DNA of 64,000 nucleotides. It comes from Candidatus Krumholzibacteriia bacterium (lineage in GTDB: Bacteria > Krumholzibacteriota > Krumholzibacteriia > G020349025). The translations under genes and the position numbers were made by a program. A model generated the notes under the pieces. That model did no database searches. It saw only the letters and a program-made list of their open reading frames with translations, and was not told the origin of the DNA. The stretch is taken from assembly GCA_035649275.1 (NCBI GenBank), contig DASRJW010000134.1:70016-134015 (forward strand), read 5' to 3'. Each line of letters opens with the position of its first letter. Position 1 is the first letter of the stretch. Of the stretch, positions 48,613 through 59,887 are shown one piece after another.

Positions 48613-50487
48613 ATGCTGCGCGCACGCTCGCTTCGCTTCGTTCCACCTGGCTCGGTGTCGGGAGGCGCCGCGGCGCCCCTCGCCCTGGCGGTGTTCCTCC
48701 TCGGCTTCGGGGCGGTCGGGGCCTCGGCCGCCACCGATTACCTGGATCTGCGCGAGCGACTCGAGACTTCCCGCGAGAATCTCCGCACCGCCCTGGCCAA
48801 GTACGTGCGCCCGGCCGACCGTCTGGCGTTCCCGGCCGACAAGGGCAAGGCCTTCCGCGTCTATCTCGACGCGGCGCTCGCGGCGACGAACGCCAAGCAG
48901 GAGTTCCCCGAGGTGCACGCCGCCCTGTCCAAGTGGAACGGACGCCTGGAGTCGGCGAACGACACCCAGCGCCGCGCCCTCGGTCTTTTCCTCGGCGACT
49001 ACATGTCGGTGCGCTATGGCGACGATCTGGTGCGGGAGCTGAAGGAGCTCGTCAAGTTCCGAACCTTCCACAACGTGGTCTCCGAGAACCCGGACAACCC
49101 GGAGTTCCAGTCCGCCCTGGCGTACTTGGCGGATCTGGCGCAGGGTCTCGACCTGAGCGTGGTGAAGCATGGCACCGAGACCCTGGAAATCCGCCTGGAG
49201 CCGGCCAAGGGGCAGGGCGGCGGGCCACCGGTCGTGATGTTCACCCATGTCGAGGTCATGCGACCGGTGGAATACAAGTGGGACCAGGACACGCCGCCCT
49301 TCAGCATGCAGCTCAAGGACGGCCGCTGGGTGGGTTGCGGCGTCTACGGCGACAAGGGGCCGATGGTCGTCAACCTGTTCGCCCTGAAGGTCCTGCGAGA
49401 CGCGGGTCTCGTCCTCGCCCGGCCGCTGGTGCTGCTCGTGGGTACGCAGATGAGCACGCCGACCTCCGGCATCGCCAGCAGCCTGGCGATGCTGAAGACG
49501 CCGCCGGCCCTGGTGCTGGCGGCGGACGGCACCTTCCCCTACTCCGAGGGGCAGATGGGCGACCTGGTGGCGCGGGTCGCGTCGACGCGGGGGATGAAGT
49601 CCACCGCGGGGCTCAAGCCCGGTGAGTTCTACATCTACAAGATGTCGTCGTACTACTCGATGAACACGGTGCCGGCGGAGACCCGGGTCTGGGTCCTGTA
49701 CAAAGATCCGGTCAATTCCACCAATCCGTCGCTGGACATGGTCACCAAGTGGCGCGGGATCATGGAGCCGCACCAGACGACGATCCCGGTGTCGCGCTAC
49801 GGCACCTACGTGCAGGACGACACCCTGCACTTCTTCAGCTACACGCTCCCCTCGCACGTGGAGAGCGAAACGGGCCGCAACGCCATCATGGACATGGCCT
49901 CGGCGCTGGCCAAGGCCCCCATGCTCACCAACTCGGCCTGGGACATCATCCGCTTCCTCGACACCGGCCTGCGCTCCGACCCCACGGGCAAGGCGGCGGG
50001 TCTCTACTACGAGGATCCGAAGATGGGCTCGACGCGGGTGAACCCGGTGCAGTTCGATCGCATCGGCGAGGAGGTGGCCGTCCTGGTCGACGTGCGCTTC
50101 CCGGCCGGGCACGATCGCGGCTGGATCAAGACGCGCTTCGCCGACCTGGTGACGAAGTTCAACCGCGACACCAAGACGCAGCTCGTCTTGAGCTGGGAAG
50201 GGGAAGGACGCGAACCGGTGCAGCAGGCACCGCCGCCGACCGTGCGCGACTGGCTGGTGGATGCCTACGAGTTGGGGAGCGGCGACATCGGCGCCGAGGC
50301 CGCAGGAATCTCCCGCAGCGCCGGCAACCTGATGCCGCCGGCCATCCCCTTCGGCCCCGAGCGACCTTCGGTGGACAAGCACGGCCACACGCAGCACGAA
50401 TCGATCTCCGAGCGCGAGCTGTCCGATCTCTCGGTCGCCTATTGCTCCGCGCTCGCCTGGTTCAGCAGCGCCACGGCGGTCCCATGA
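48613..50487 (+). CDS. Exported M20-family peptidase-like protein, catalytic residues altered
   Basis: 624 residues, ATG with AAGGG SD; signal peptide (LALAVFLLGFGAVGASAA). The dipeptidase (PepV/Sapep-like) fold is recognised from VVMFTHVEVMRPVEYKWDQD, then GCGVYGDKGPMVVNLFALKV and LVLAADGTFPYSEGQ. H212 is kept, but the catalytic Asp of HxD is Glu, and the general-base Glu-Glu motif is replaced by MSTPTSG. The DKGP and ADG aspartates remain. A C-terminal HGHTQHESISERELSD supplies a possible last His ligand. Activity is doubtful. It might bind peptides instead. It precedes etfB by 22 nt but is functionally unrelated. Confidence 0.8.
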   Translation: MLRARSLRFVPPGSVSGGAAAPLALAVFLLGFGAVGASAATDYLDLRERLETSRENLRTALAKYVRPADRLAFPADKGKAFRVYLDAALAATNAKQEFPEVHAALSKWNGRLESANDTQRRALGLFLGDYMSVRYGDDLVRELKELVKFRTFHNVVSENPDNPEFQSALAYLADLAQGLDLSVVKHGTETLEIRLEPAKGQGGGPPVVMFTHVEVMRPVEYKWDQDTPPFSMQLKDGRWVGCGVYGDKGPMVVNLFALKVLRDAGLVLARPLVLLVGTQMSTPTSGIASSLAMLKTPPALVLAADGTFPYSEGQMGDLVARVASTRGMKSTAGLKPGEFYIYKMSSYYSMNTVPAETRVWVLYKDPVNSTNPSLDMVTKWRGIMEPHQTTIPVSRYGTYVQDDTLHFFSYTLPSHVESETGRNAIMDMASALAKAPMLTNSAWDIIRFLDTGLRSDPTGKAAGLYYEDPKMGSTRVNPVQFDRIGEEVAVLVDVRFPAGHDRGWIKTRFADLVTKFNRDTKTQLVLSWEGEGREPVQQAPPPTVRDWLVDAYELGSGDIGAEAAGISRSAGNLMPPAIPFGPERPSVDKHGHTQHESISERELSDLSVAYCSALAWFSSATAVP

Positions 50488-50509
50488 GCCGGCGGAGGGA
50501 AGGAGAAGC

Positions 50510-51307
50510 GTGAAGATCGGTGTCCTCATCAAGCAGGTCCCGGACACGGAGACCAAGATCCGCATCGCTCCGGAGGGCACGGACATCGTCCGCGACGGCA
50601 TCAAGTACGTCATGAATCCGTACGATGAGATCGCGGTGGAGCTGGGCCTGCAGCTCAAGGAGCGCGTCGGCGGCGATTCCAGCGTCACCGTGCTCTCCGT
50701 AGGGCCGGCGCGGGTGGCGGAGGCGTTGCGCACGGCCCTCGCCATGGGCGCCGATCGGGCGCTGCACGTGAAGGACGACGCCTGCGACGGCGGCGACGCC
50801 TTGGCCACCGCGCGCGTGCTGGCGGCGGCGTTGCGTCCCGAAGCCTTCGACCTCGTCCTCGCCGGCAAGATGGCCATCGATGACAATGCCTCCAGCGTCC
50901 CCGCCGCGGCGGCGGTGCTCCTCGACCTGCCCTGGGTTGGACTCATCCATGCCTTCGAGCTGGGCGGCGACGGCAAGAGTGCCCGGGTGCGGCGGCGCGT
51001 CGACGGCGGCGAGGAAGTCGTCGCCTGCAGTTTGCCGGCGCTCTTCACCTGCGAGAAGGGCGTCGCCGAGCCGCGTTACGCCAGCCTCACAGGCATCATG
51101 AAGGCGAAGAAAAAACCCATCGAAGAGAAGACGGCGGCGGCCCTCGGCTTGAGCGCGGAGCAGATCGGCAAGGCCGGCGCCGCCGTACGGGTGCAGCGGC
51201 TGCTCCCCCTCCCGGAGCGCGGCGCCTGCAAGTTCATCGAGGGCGACGCGCAGCAGCAGGCACGCACCCTGGTCCAGCTCCTGCGCAACGAGGCCAAGGT
51301 CGTCTGA
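50510..51307 (+). CDS. etfB: Electron transfer flavoprotein beta subunit
   Basis: 265 residues, GTG start. Adenine-nucleotide-binding alpha-hydrolase-like fold: VLIKQVPDTETKIRI, YVMNPYDEIAVELGL, VTVLSVGPARVAEALRTALA and VLAGKMAIDDNASSVPAAAAV. Accepts electrons from acyl-CoA dehydrogenases and passes them with EtfA to the quinone pool. The etfA gene follows 33 nt downstream. No dehydrogenase or ETF:quinone oxidoreductase lies in the window. Confidence 0.95.
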   Translation: MKIGVLIKQVPDTETKIRIAPEGTDIVRDGIKYVMNPYDEIAVELGLQLKERVGGDSSVTVLSVGPARVAEALRTALAMGADRALHVKDDACDGGDALATARVLAAALRPEAFDLVLAGKMAIDDNASSVPAAAAVLLDLPWVGLIHAFELGGDGKSARVRRRVDGGEEVVACSLPALFTCEKGVAEPRYASLTGIMKAKKKPIEEKTAAALGLSAEQIGKAGAAVRVQRLLPLPERGACKFIEGDAQQQARTLVQLLRNEAKVV

Positions 51308-51340
51308 GGCGCAGCGTCACCCCATTCCGCGGAGAGCGCC

Positions 51341-52327
51341 ATGGCGAAAAAGATCCTCATCGTCGGTGAGAGCAAGGACGGGGCGCTCCGCAAGACCACG
51401 CTGGAGGTGCTGGCGGCGGGACGCGCCCTGGCGGCGAAGAGCGGCGGTGCGCCGGAAGGAGCGCTCGTCGGCTCCGGCCTGGACAAGGCGGCGGCGGAGT
51501 TCGCCGCGCAAGGCGTCACCGTGCACAGCGTGGACCACGCCGCCTACGCCCGCTACGCCGTCGACACCTGGGCCGAGGCGCTGGTGCGCCTGGTACGCGA
51601 GCGCGGCTACGAGATCGTCCTCTTCGCCGACACCACGCTGGCCAAGGATCTGGCCCCGGTGCTGGCGGCGTCTCTCGACGCCGCGCTGGTCACCGACGTG
51701 GTGCACCTCGACGTGGGCCCGGACGGTTTGCTGCGCGCCGTGCACCCCATCTTCACCGGCAAGGTGAACGCCGAGTTCGTCCTCCAGGCTAGGCCGGTGC
51801 AAGTGCTCACCGTGCGACCGCACACCTATCCCGCTGCCACCGCCGACGGCGCCCCGGGCACGGTGGAGAAGCTGGACTGGAGCCCGGAGCGCGCCCCGCG
51901 CACCGAGGTGGTGGAGCGCGTCGCTGCCGCTGCCGGCCGGGTCGAGCTCGCCGAGGCCGAAGTCGTCGTCTCCGGCGGCCGCTCGCTCAAGTCGGAGGAG
52001 AACTTCAAGATCATCGAGGCGCTGGCCTCGGTGCTGGGCGGCGCCGTGGGTGCCTCGCGCGCCGCCGTCGATGCGGGGTATCAGCCGCACAGCCGCCAGG
52101 TGGGGCAGACGGGCAAAGTGGTCAACCCGTCGCTCTATGTGGCCTGCGGTATCAGCGGCGCCATCCAGCACCTGGTGGGCATGCGCACCTCGAAGGTGAT
52201 CGTGGCGGTGAACAAGGATCCCAACGCCCCCATCTTCCAGAACGCCGACTACGGCGTCGTCGGCGATCTGTTCGAAATTGTGCCGCTGCTCACCCAGGAA
52301 TTCAAGAAGCTGCTCGGCAAGGAGTGA
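51341..52327 (+). CDS. etfA: Electron transfer flavoprotein alpha subunit
   Basis: 328 residues. N-terminal half similar in fold to EtfB ([20 protein letters not shown]). C-terminal FAD-binding domain with the diagnostic [39 protein letters not shown] and [22 protein letters not shown]. It forms the heterodimer with EtfB. The stop overlaps the start of trmL (TGATG). Confidence 0.95.
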   Translation: MAKKILIVGESKDGALRKTTLEVLAAGRALAAKSGGAPEGALVGSGLDKAAAEFAAQGVTVHSVDHAAYARYAVDTWAEALVRLVRERGYEIVLFADTTLAKDLAPVLAASLDAALVTDVVHLDVGPDGLLRAVHPIFTGKVNAEFVLQARPVQVLTVRPHTYPAATADGAPGTVEKLDWSPERAPRTEVVERVAAAAGRVELAEAEVVVSGGRSLKSEENFKIIEALASVLGGAVGASRAAVDAGYQPHSRQVGQTGKVVNPSLYVACGISGAIQHLVGMRTSKVIVAVNKDPNAPIFQNADYGVVGDLFEIVPLLTQEFKKLLGKE

Positions 52328-52824
52328 TGCGCTCCCATCCTGGCGTGCCGGTGTCGGCGGACCCGCCGCTCCGCATCGTGCTCGTCGAGCCCGAGATCCC
52401 GGGCAACACCGGCAGCATTGGCCGGCTCGCCCTGGCGACCCGTTGTCCGCTGCACCTGGTGGAACCCTTCGGCTTCCGCATCGACGACAAGGCCCTCCGC
52501 CGCGCCGGGCTCGACTACTGGCCGGAGGCCGAGATCTACTACCACGCCTCCTTCGCCGCTCTCCTCGAGGCGCTGCCGGGTTGTTCCTTCCACCTGCTCT
52601 CCACCCATGCGGCCACTCCATACACCCGCATCGGCTTCCGGCGCGGCGACTTGGTGGTCTTCGGCAAGGAGACGACGGGCCTCGACCCAGCGCTCCTGGC
52701 GCAGCATGCGGAGCGTTGCTTCGCCATCCCCATGTGGAACGAAGCCCGCAGCCTCAACCTGGCCATGGCGGCCGGCATCGTCGTCTATGAAGGTCTGCGC
52801 CAGCTGGGATGCTTGTCGGCGTAG
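52327..52824 (+). CDS. trmL: tRNA (cytidine/uridine(34)-2'-O)-methyltransferase
   Basis: 165 residues; SPOUT fold. Motifs: LVEPEIPGNTGSIGRLALAT (motif 1), LVVFGKETTGLD (motif 2) and IPMWNEARSLNLAMAAGIVV (motif 3, the trefoil knot). It methylates the wobble nucleotide of leucine tRNAs with SAM. The ATG overlaps the etfA stop. A GTG at 52324 is possible. Confidence 0.92.
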   Translation: MRSHPGVPVSADPPLRIVLVEPEIPGNTGSIGRLALATRCPLHLVEPFGFRIDDKALRRAGLDYWPEAEIYYHASFAALLEALPGCSFHLLSTHAATPYTRIGFRRGDLVVFGKETTGLDPALLAQHAERCFAIPMWNEARSLNLAMAAGIVVYEGLRQLGCLSA

Positions 52825-52901
52825 CGTATTGCTTTCCCGCGCCTTCAGCCTCGCCTAGACTCCCGACCCATTGCGGACGCTGCGCCGCCTGGGAGGGACA
52901 C

Positions 52902-54371
<1,470 letters not shown>

Positions 54372-54378
54372 AGCAACC

Positions 54379-55881
54379 TCACGGGAGCCGCACGATCTTG
54401 GTGGCAGGCCCTTCCGGCTGCACCAGTCGCGCCACGTAGATGCCTGCGCCCACCGACTGGCCCTGCCGGTCGAGTCCATCCCAGGCGAGCTCGCCGGCAC
54501 CGTGGAGCAGCCGCACCAGCCTCCCGCTCGCGTCGTAGATACGGACGGTGCGCGGGGCGCCGGGCGCGACGCGGAACAGCGTGGTGCGGCGGAAGGGATT
54601 GGGGAAAGCAGAAAGGCCGGAGCGCGCCGCCTCCCTCCCGCCGAGTGCCGACAGCGTGGCTCGGCCGATGCGGAAGATGCGGCCGCCGTAGAACGAGGCG
54701 CCGTAGAGAGCGCCATCGGGCCCTGTCTCCAGGTCCACGACGCCATCGAGGCCGGTGGCGAAGAGAAAGAGATCGGCCTCTGTGGTGGAGTCGGCGACGC
54801 GGTCGCTGACCTCGGGCGCCGGGAGCACGATGGAACTGCGGTCCTGGACGAGGTCGTAGCGGTAGATCTTGCCCGGGTTGTTGTGGGTGCCGACGAAGAG
54901 GTCGTCGCGATACTGCACCCCGAGGCTGTCGCTCTGCAGGAACAGCACCGCCGTCGGCGCCACGGTGGGGGTGAACCAAGAGAACACGGGATCGCTGTAG
55001 AAGGACCCGGGCGCCACCCAGAGGTGGTCCGCGCCGCTGGGGTTGCGTGACAGCGGCCCCCAGAGATCGCTCCAACCGCCGTTCGACCCAGGCAAGAAGC
55101 GGTCGATCTCGTCGTAGTCGCTCGGGCCATTGTCGCTCGCCCAGAGCACGCCGGTCTGGGGCTCGAAATCGAAGCCGAAGCTGTTGCGGATGCCGTAGCC
55201 ATAGGCGTACTGCATCGCCCCGCCCAGGCCGTAGAAGGGATTGCTCGCCGGTGGCGCGCCATCCGGCTGGATACGGAAGACGATGGAGGTCGTGTCGGGG
55301 GGCGTGCCGGTCTCGACGTTCTGCAGATTGCCGCTGAAGGAGCGGCCGACGTCGCCGATGGTGCCGTAGAGCATGCCGTCCGGGCCGAAGCGCAGCGCGC
55401 CGCCTTGGTGGATGTATCCCGGCCGGCCCGGGAGGCGCAGGAGGAGCTGGGGCGACACGAGCGCGCCGCCATTCCAGACATAGCGCTCGACACGGTTCTC
55501 GAGCACCGCATCAGAGGTGAAGACGTCCACCGCCGTCGGGCTCGCCGAGTAGTAGAGATAGACGAAGCCGTTGCTCGCGAACTGCGGATCGACGGCGACG
55601 CCGAGGAGGCCGCGCTCACCGAAGTTCGACACCGCCAGATCCAACGCCGTGCCCTGGAAGACGCCGTCGCGGAAGTGCTGCACCAGGCCGCTGTACTTCT
55701 CCAGCACCAGCAGATCGACGGGGCCGGGGAGAGGGAGGAAGGCGAAGTTCGTCGGCCAGGCGGGACAGCAGGCGTAGGTCGACACCACGAGGGTCGGGTC
55801 GCTCACGCTTTGCGCCGCGGCCTCCGGCGGCAACAGCAGCGCCGTGACCGCGCCGAGGGGAGCGAATCGCGACGGGCGCAT
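54379..55881 (-). CDS. PQQ-type sugar (glucose/sorbosone) dehydrogenase-like protein with sorting tail
   Basis: 500 residues; signal peptide with a likely AAAQ cleavage site. Six-bladed soluble glucose-dehydrogenase propeller: GERGLLGVAVDPQF, HQGGALRFGPDGMLYGTIGD, YGYGIRNSFGFDFEPQTGVL and WASDNG. From about residue 415 a C-terminal module begins (SGLSAFPNPFRRTTLFRV, VRIYDASGRLVRLLHG, WDGLDRQG) with the same PNPF layout as the protein at 19879. Likely secreted or surface-attached; PQQ-dependent oxidation is inferred from family. It is 5 nt after the next upstream gene and co-transcribed with it. Confidence 0.88.
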   Translation of the reverse strand: MRPSRFAPLGAVTALLLPPEAAAQSVSDPTLVVSTYACCPAWPTNFAFLPLPGPVDLLVLEKYSGLVQHFRDGVFQGTALDLAVSNFGERGLLGVAVDPQFASNGFVYLYYSASPTAVDVFTSDAVLENRVERYVWNGGALVSPQLLLRLPGRPGYIHQGGALRFGPDGMLYGTIGDVGRSFSGNLQNVETGTPPDTTSIVFRIQPDGAPPASNPFYGLGGAMQYAYGYGIRNSFGFDFEPQTGVLWASDNGPSDYDEIDRFLPGSNGGWSDLWGPLSRNPSGADHLWVAPGSFYSDPVFSWFTPTVAPTAVLFLQSDSLGVQYRDDLFVGTHNNPGKIYRYDLVQDRSSIVLPAPEVSDRVADSTTEADLFLFATGLDGVVDLETGPDGALYGASFYGGRIFRIGRATLSALGGREAARSGLSAFPNPFRRTTLFRVAPGAPRTVRIYDASGRLVRLLHGAGELAWDGLDRQGQSVGAGIYVARLVQPEGPATKIVRLP

Positions 55882-55886
55882 CGCAC

Positions 55887-56729
55887 TCAGCGCCCTTTCT
55901 TCGTGCCCTTCGACCAGGCGCAGCGGCAGCCCAAGCGGTCGATGGGCTGATTCGGCGTGTTCTTGCTCCGGTTCGCCACCATCGCATCACCCACCGGCTG
56001 CCGCGGGCTCGAGAAGCAACCGCCGCGGGCGGCGCGCCACGGTGTGGGCTTGTCGGGGCCGCGCGGATCGCGTGCCGGTGAACGAGTGTAATACTTGTCG
56101 TCGAACCAGTCGTAGCACCATTCCCACACGTTGCCCACCATGTCCAGGGCCCCGTAGGGGCTCGCTCCCTTGGGGAAGCTGCCCACGGGCGCGGGGCGCC
56201 GGAAGGTGTCGGGCCCGGCATCGTCGCCCCAGAAGTTGCAGCGATCGGGCTCCCAGACGTTGCCCCACGGATAGATGCGCCCATCCGTGCCCCGCGCCGC
56301 CTTCTCCCATTCGGCCTCAGTGGGCAGACGCTTGCTCGCCCAAGCGCAATAGGCCCGCGCCTGTTCGTAGGTGATGTTCACCACCGGGTAATCGGGCTTG
56401 GCGAGGAAGTAGCCCTCTTCCCAGTAAGGGCTATTGGGATAGACCCGGCTCGTGGCGTCGCAGAAGGCCTTGAACTGCGCGTTCGTCACCTCGGTGCGAT
56501 CGAGCCAGAAGTCTCCGAGCCAGACCTTGTGCTGCGGGCTCTCGTCGGCGTCGGAAGCGCCGGCGTCCTGTCCCATGAGAAACTCTCCCGCCGGGACGAA
56601 CACCATGTTTTCTTGCAACGACTGCTCCGTCGGGGACTTCGGTGCTGCGGCGCAACCCGAGAGCGAAGCGATGCAGGCAAGCAACAGGAGAGACTGCGTT
56701 TGCCAGCGCAGCTCCAGGTGTCGACGCAA
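55887..56729 (-). CDS. Formylglycine-generating-enzyme-like lipoprotein, catalytic Cys not conserved
   Basis: 280 residues from a TTG at 56729 with GGGAG at 56736-56740 (6 nt spacing). That start gives a lipoprotein signal peptide: LLLLACIASLSGC. The C-type-lectin-like FGE/SUMF1 fold follows: FVPAGEFLMGQDAGASDADE, RTEVTNAQFKAFC, RLPTEAEWEKAARG, YPWGN and DMVGNVWEWCYDWF. The active-site region reads MVANRSKNTPNQPIDRLGCRCA. The usual YRCAAR cysteine is absent, while the two later Cys remain. A structural or binding role is more likely than sulfatase activation. Neighbour of a PQQ-type dehydrogenase. Confidence 0.85.
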   Translation of the reverse strand: MRRHLELRWQTQSLLLLACIASLSGCAAAPKSPTEQSLQENMVFVPAGEFLMGQDAGASDADESPQHKVWLGDFWLDRTEVTNAQFKAFCDATSRVYPNSPYWEEGYFLAKPDYPVVNITYEQARAYCAWASKRLPTEAEWEKAARGTDGRIYPWGNVWEPDRCNFWGDDAGPDTFRRPAPVGSFPKGASPYGALDMVGNVWEWCYDWFDDKYYTRSPARDPRGPDKPTPWRAARGGCFSSPRQPVGDAMVANRSKNTPNQPIDRLGCRCAWSKGTKKGR

Positions 56730-57559
56730 ACGCTTCTCCCTGGCTCGGGGACCAGTCTCGGGATGAAACAGTCCTGACGGACTGTCTCGCGCTGGAACTC
56801 TGCCGCCTAAGTCTCGCGGTGAAACAGTTCCCGCCCCGGCGTTCCCGCGGGCGAATCTTAGTCGCTGGCCGCACGGCGTGGGAAGCATGGGCCCGCGGGA
56901 TGGGAGGGGGCGAAGTGAACCAGAGGGGACAAAAAACGCGAGCCGGTTACCCAGCTCGCGCGGCGAGGAAAGCCGTTGGCGCCCCAGGACCGCAGGTGGG
57001 CTCGCTCGCCACTCCCCCCACAGGCATGAATCCGTGGCTTGCAGCCACTCCGGGAAGAGGGGCGCGCAACGGCGGAGACCACGGCTGGCGTGCGGTCGAT
57101 CCGAAGAAAAGAGGAGCCGCCGCCACCGCCTTCGAGTTTTCGTTCAGTAGCGCGCGGCTCCTCTGCCTGCACGCCATCCTGAATCGTAGGCCTCGCATGC
57201 ATCGTGCCTTCTCGCTGGCGAGGGCACCAATCCCTGCAGCAGATCCACAAGAGATGCGGCGAGTGGATTGAATCGACGCCACTTCGCCCCCGACGATGGG
57301 TGCTGGCGCCGCCAAGCGCTCTCGCGTCTGCCGGCTGGGGCCTGTATCGGGAGACTCCGAGCCAGCGTATTATTCGGATACGGTCGGGGCGCCCGCGCCT
57401 CCCCGAGCCGAGCCGAAGCGCGCAAGCGGCTGTTTTGGCTGTGCTTGGCCGGCCTAAACAAGCGAGATCCGGGTCCCTTCTTGGTACGGCCATTGCGTTG
57501 TCCCAAGCGGTGCACCAGCCGTCGACGTGCGCGCGCTCGCGGGTCCCATGGGAGCCGGT
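56730..57559. other. Divergent non-coding region, 830 nt
   Basis: It separates the FGE-like lipoprotein gene from the CHASE2 kinase gene. The left part has an 18-bp direct repeat and a 7-bp hairpin (listed separately). The rest, 56850-57550, contains only shadow-like open frames without domain character. A TATTAT near 57370 may be a -10, but no -35 fits. Confidence 0.5.
56755..56828 (-). promoter_or_regulatory. 18-bp imperfect direct repeats with a hairpin, candidate operator
   Basis: On the minus strand ACTGTTTCACCGCGAGAC (56828-56811) and ACTGTTTCATCCCGAGAC (56772-56755) match at 16 of 18 bases, 56 nt apart. Between them ACAGTCC-TGAC-GGACTGT (56768-56785) forms a perfect 7-bp stem. The site is 26-100 nt before the lipoprotein start. 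Confidence 0.5.
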
Positions 57560-59887
57560 GTGATCCATCGTTTGCAGTACGCGTTCTGTTGTGCCGTTTC
57601 AGGGTTGCTTGCCGGCATCACCCTCTTGCCCTGGGGTCCCCTGGAGGTCTTCGAGCTCAAGACCCTCGATGTCCGCATGTGGGTGCGAGCGTTCTTCGAT
57701 GAGCCGAAGCCCCGTTTCATGGTGGAGACCTTGGTCCTGGATGACGAGTCGCTGCGCGAGGCGCAGCGGAACGGCGCCCAGGCCGAGAGCTTGAGCGTCG
57801 CCTTGTCGAAGCTGGTGCAGGAGCGCGCCCCGGCCCGCGGTGTCCTCGGGATCGAGCTGCCCCGCTGGCACCCGGTGGCAACTCCCTACTTCCAGGAGGT
57901 CATCCAGGCCGCGATTCGGCCGGACACCCCACCCCATCCTTCCTCTCTCGTCGTCGGCCTGCATTCCGATGATCAGGAGGAGCTCACGGGCTACGGCCTA
58001 GCGGGCTTCGAGATGCGGCCGCTCGCGAGTCCCGGCGTCGGCCACGAGCTCCACGTCGGTCTGGTGGATTGCGAAGGCGACAACGATGGCGTCGTCCGCC
58101 GGCTGCCTCTCGTCCTCCCCCGTGACGGCCGCCTCTATCCGACTTTTCTCCTGCAGCTCGTTGCCGCCCACGACGGCGTCCGCGCCGAGGATGCCACGTT
58201 GGTGCCGGGACGCGCAGTGGAGCTCCGGCGCGACGACGGCCGCGTCGTCCGCCGCATTCCGGTCGACGAGGAGGCTCGCGTCTTGGTGAACTACCGCGAG
58301 CGCCCGCCGGAAGCGCGGCTCTCGGTGCGCTCGGCGGTGGACGCCGACGGCGCCGTGGGGACCCGCGTCGTCATCCTCGGCACCACGGCGCGCAGCGTCG
58401 CCACCAGTCACAACGTTCCGCTCGGCGGCCGCTTGGCGGATATCGAAGTCACCGCCGAAGCGCTGCAGACCATCCTGAGCGGCGACACCATTGTCCGCGT
58501 CGGGCGCTGGACACGCTTCTTCCTCACCTGGGGCATCCTCTTCGCCGGCTCCCTCGGCATGGTGCGCCTGCCCTCCTGGCGAGGCGTCGTCCTCGGCTTC
58601 GGCATCGTGGTGGCCTACTTCCTGGTGGAAAAAGCGCTCTTCATCGGCGCCAACGTCTGGTTGCCTTTCATGCTGCCGGTGACCGCCTTCACCTGGGGGA
58701 CCGCGGTCTTCCCGGTCTACGGTTTCCGCTGGCGCGCCAAGCGCCACATGGAGGAGATGCGCCTCTTGCGCCGCTTCGACGAGCTCGTGCTCATGAACAT
58801 TGCCGGTGGCCTCATCGTCGCCGACCGCCACGGCATGGTGCTGCGTCACAACCCGCGCGCCGCCGATCTCCTCGGTCTCCCGGGCGAGTCCCTGCACGGG
58901 CGGCACGTGCGTGAACTCTTCGCCGTCAGCCCGGCGATGCTGGAGCTGCTCGGACAGGTCATGCACGGGAGCCACGAGTCGCGGCGCGATGCCGGGACGC
59001 TTTCCCACAGCACCCGGGTCGTGGTGCCGTCGCGGGCCGAGGACAACGAGCGCGTCTTCGACCTCGAGGTCGCTCTGTTGGATCCCGAGCTCCTGCGCTC
59101 GACGCGTCAATCGGACCTGCCCTGCTACGTTCTCACCTTCGACGACGTCACCGAGCAGGTAGTGCGGGCCCAGGAGGAAGCGCGGCGGGCGCGCCTGGCC
59201 GCGGTGGGCGAGATCGCCGCCAAGCTGGGCCACGAGATCCGCAACTCTCTCGGAGGCTTGCGGCTCTATGTGGAGAACATGCGCCATGACCTGCGCGGCG
59301 GCGTGATGACGGAGATCATCCCGAAGATGCTGCGGGAGATCGACTTCCTGCACCGGAAGATGGACGAGCTGCGCCAGTTCGGCGCCGACCCGAAGCTGGA
59401 GCGGTCGCCCACCGATCTGAAAGAGCTCCTGGACGAGGCCCTCACCTTCGCGCACCAGCGCCTGGGGCAGAAGCACATCCGCGTCGTCCTGGAGTGCGAG
59501 CGCCCGCTGCCGCCGCTCCGGGCGGACCGGCGCCAGCTGCGCGAGGCGTTCCAGAACCTGATCAACAACGCCATCGACGCCGCCCCGGAAGGCGGGCGCG
59601 TGGCGATCCAGGTGGAGCGGGCACACTGCGGCAACGGCAACCAGTCCGGCGTCTATCGGGTGCACATCGAGGACAATGGACCCGGCATCGCGCCGGAGAA
59701 CCAGGAGCAGGTGTTCTCGCTCTTCTTCACCACCAAGCCCGACAGCGGCACCGGCCTCGGTCTACCCATCGCCAAGAAGATCGTCGAGAGCCACGGCGGG
59801 CGGCTCTCGTTCAGCTGCGGCCCCCAAGGCGGCACGCGCTTCACCGTCAGCCTGCCGGCGGGGGAGCCAGTGGAGGAAACGGCGTGA
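57560..59887 (+). CDS. CHASE2-domain sensor histidine kinase with PAS domain
   Basis: 775 residues from a GTG at 57560 with GGGAG at 57550-57554 (5 nt spacing). One N-terminal membrane helix, then a periplasmic CHASE2 domain (VFELKTLDVRMWVRAF, GVLGIELPRWHP), then a cluster of three membrane helices (residues about 315-395). Next a PAS domain (FDELVLMNIAGGLIVADRHG), a HisKA domain with H558 in AKLGHEIRNSLGGL, and an HATPase with NLINNAIDAAPEGG, DNGPGIAPENQ and GTGLGLPIAKKIV. It phosphorylates the NtrC-type regulator whose gene overlaps its stop. Confidence 0.92.
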   Translation: MIHRLQYAFCCAVSGLLAGITLLPWGPLEVFELKTLDVRMWVRAFFDEPKPRFMVETLVLDDESLREAQRNGAQAESLSVALSKLVQERAPARGVLGIELPRWHPVATPYFQEVIQAAIRPDTPPHPSSLVVGLHSDDQEELTGYGLAGFEMRPLASPGVGHELHVGLVDCEGDNDGVVRRLPLVLPRDGRLYPTFLLQLVAAHDGVRAEDATLVPGRAVELRRDDGRVVRRIPVDEEARVLVNYRERPPEARLSVRSAVDADGAVGTRVVILGTTARSVATSHNVPLGGRLADIEVTAEALQTILSGDTIVRVGRWTRFFLTWGILFAGSLGMVRLPSWRGVVLGFGIVVAYFLVEKALFIGANVWLPFMLPVTAFTWGTAVFPVYGFRWRAKRHMEEMRLLRRFDELVLMNIAGGLIVADRHGMVLRHNPRAADLLGLPGESLHGRHVRELFAVSPAMLELLGQVMHGSHESRRDAGTLSHSTRVVVPSRAEDNERVFDLEVALLDPELLRSTRQSDLPCYVLTFDDVTEQVVRAQEEARRARLAAVGEIAAKLGHEIRNSLGGLRLYVENMRHDLRGGVMTEIIPKMLREIDFLHRKMDELRQFGADPKLERSPTDLKELLDEALTFAHQRLGQKHIRVVLECERPLPPLRADRRQLREAFQNLINNAIDAAPEGGRVAIQVERAHCGNGNQSGVYRVHIEDNGPGIAPENQEQVFSLFFTTKPDSGTGLGLPIAKKIVESHGGRLSFSCGPQGGTRFTVSLPAGEPVEETA

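Noticed and set aside
56741-57526. Several 60-240-residue frames in the divergent gap
   Set aside because: They overlap each other on both strands, lack SDs and have no domain character.
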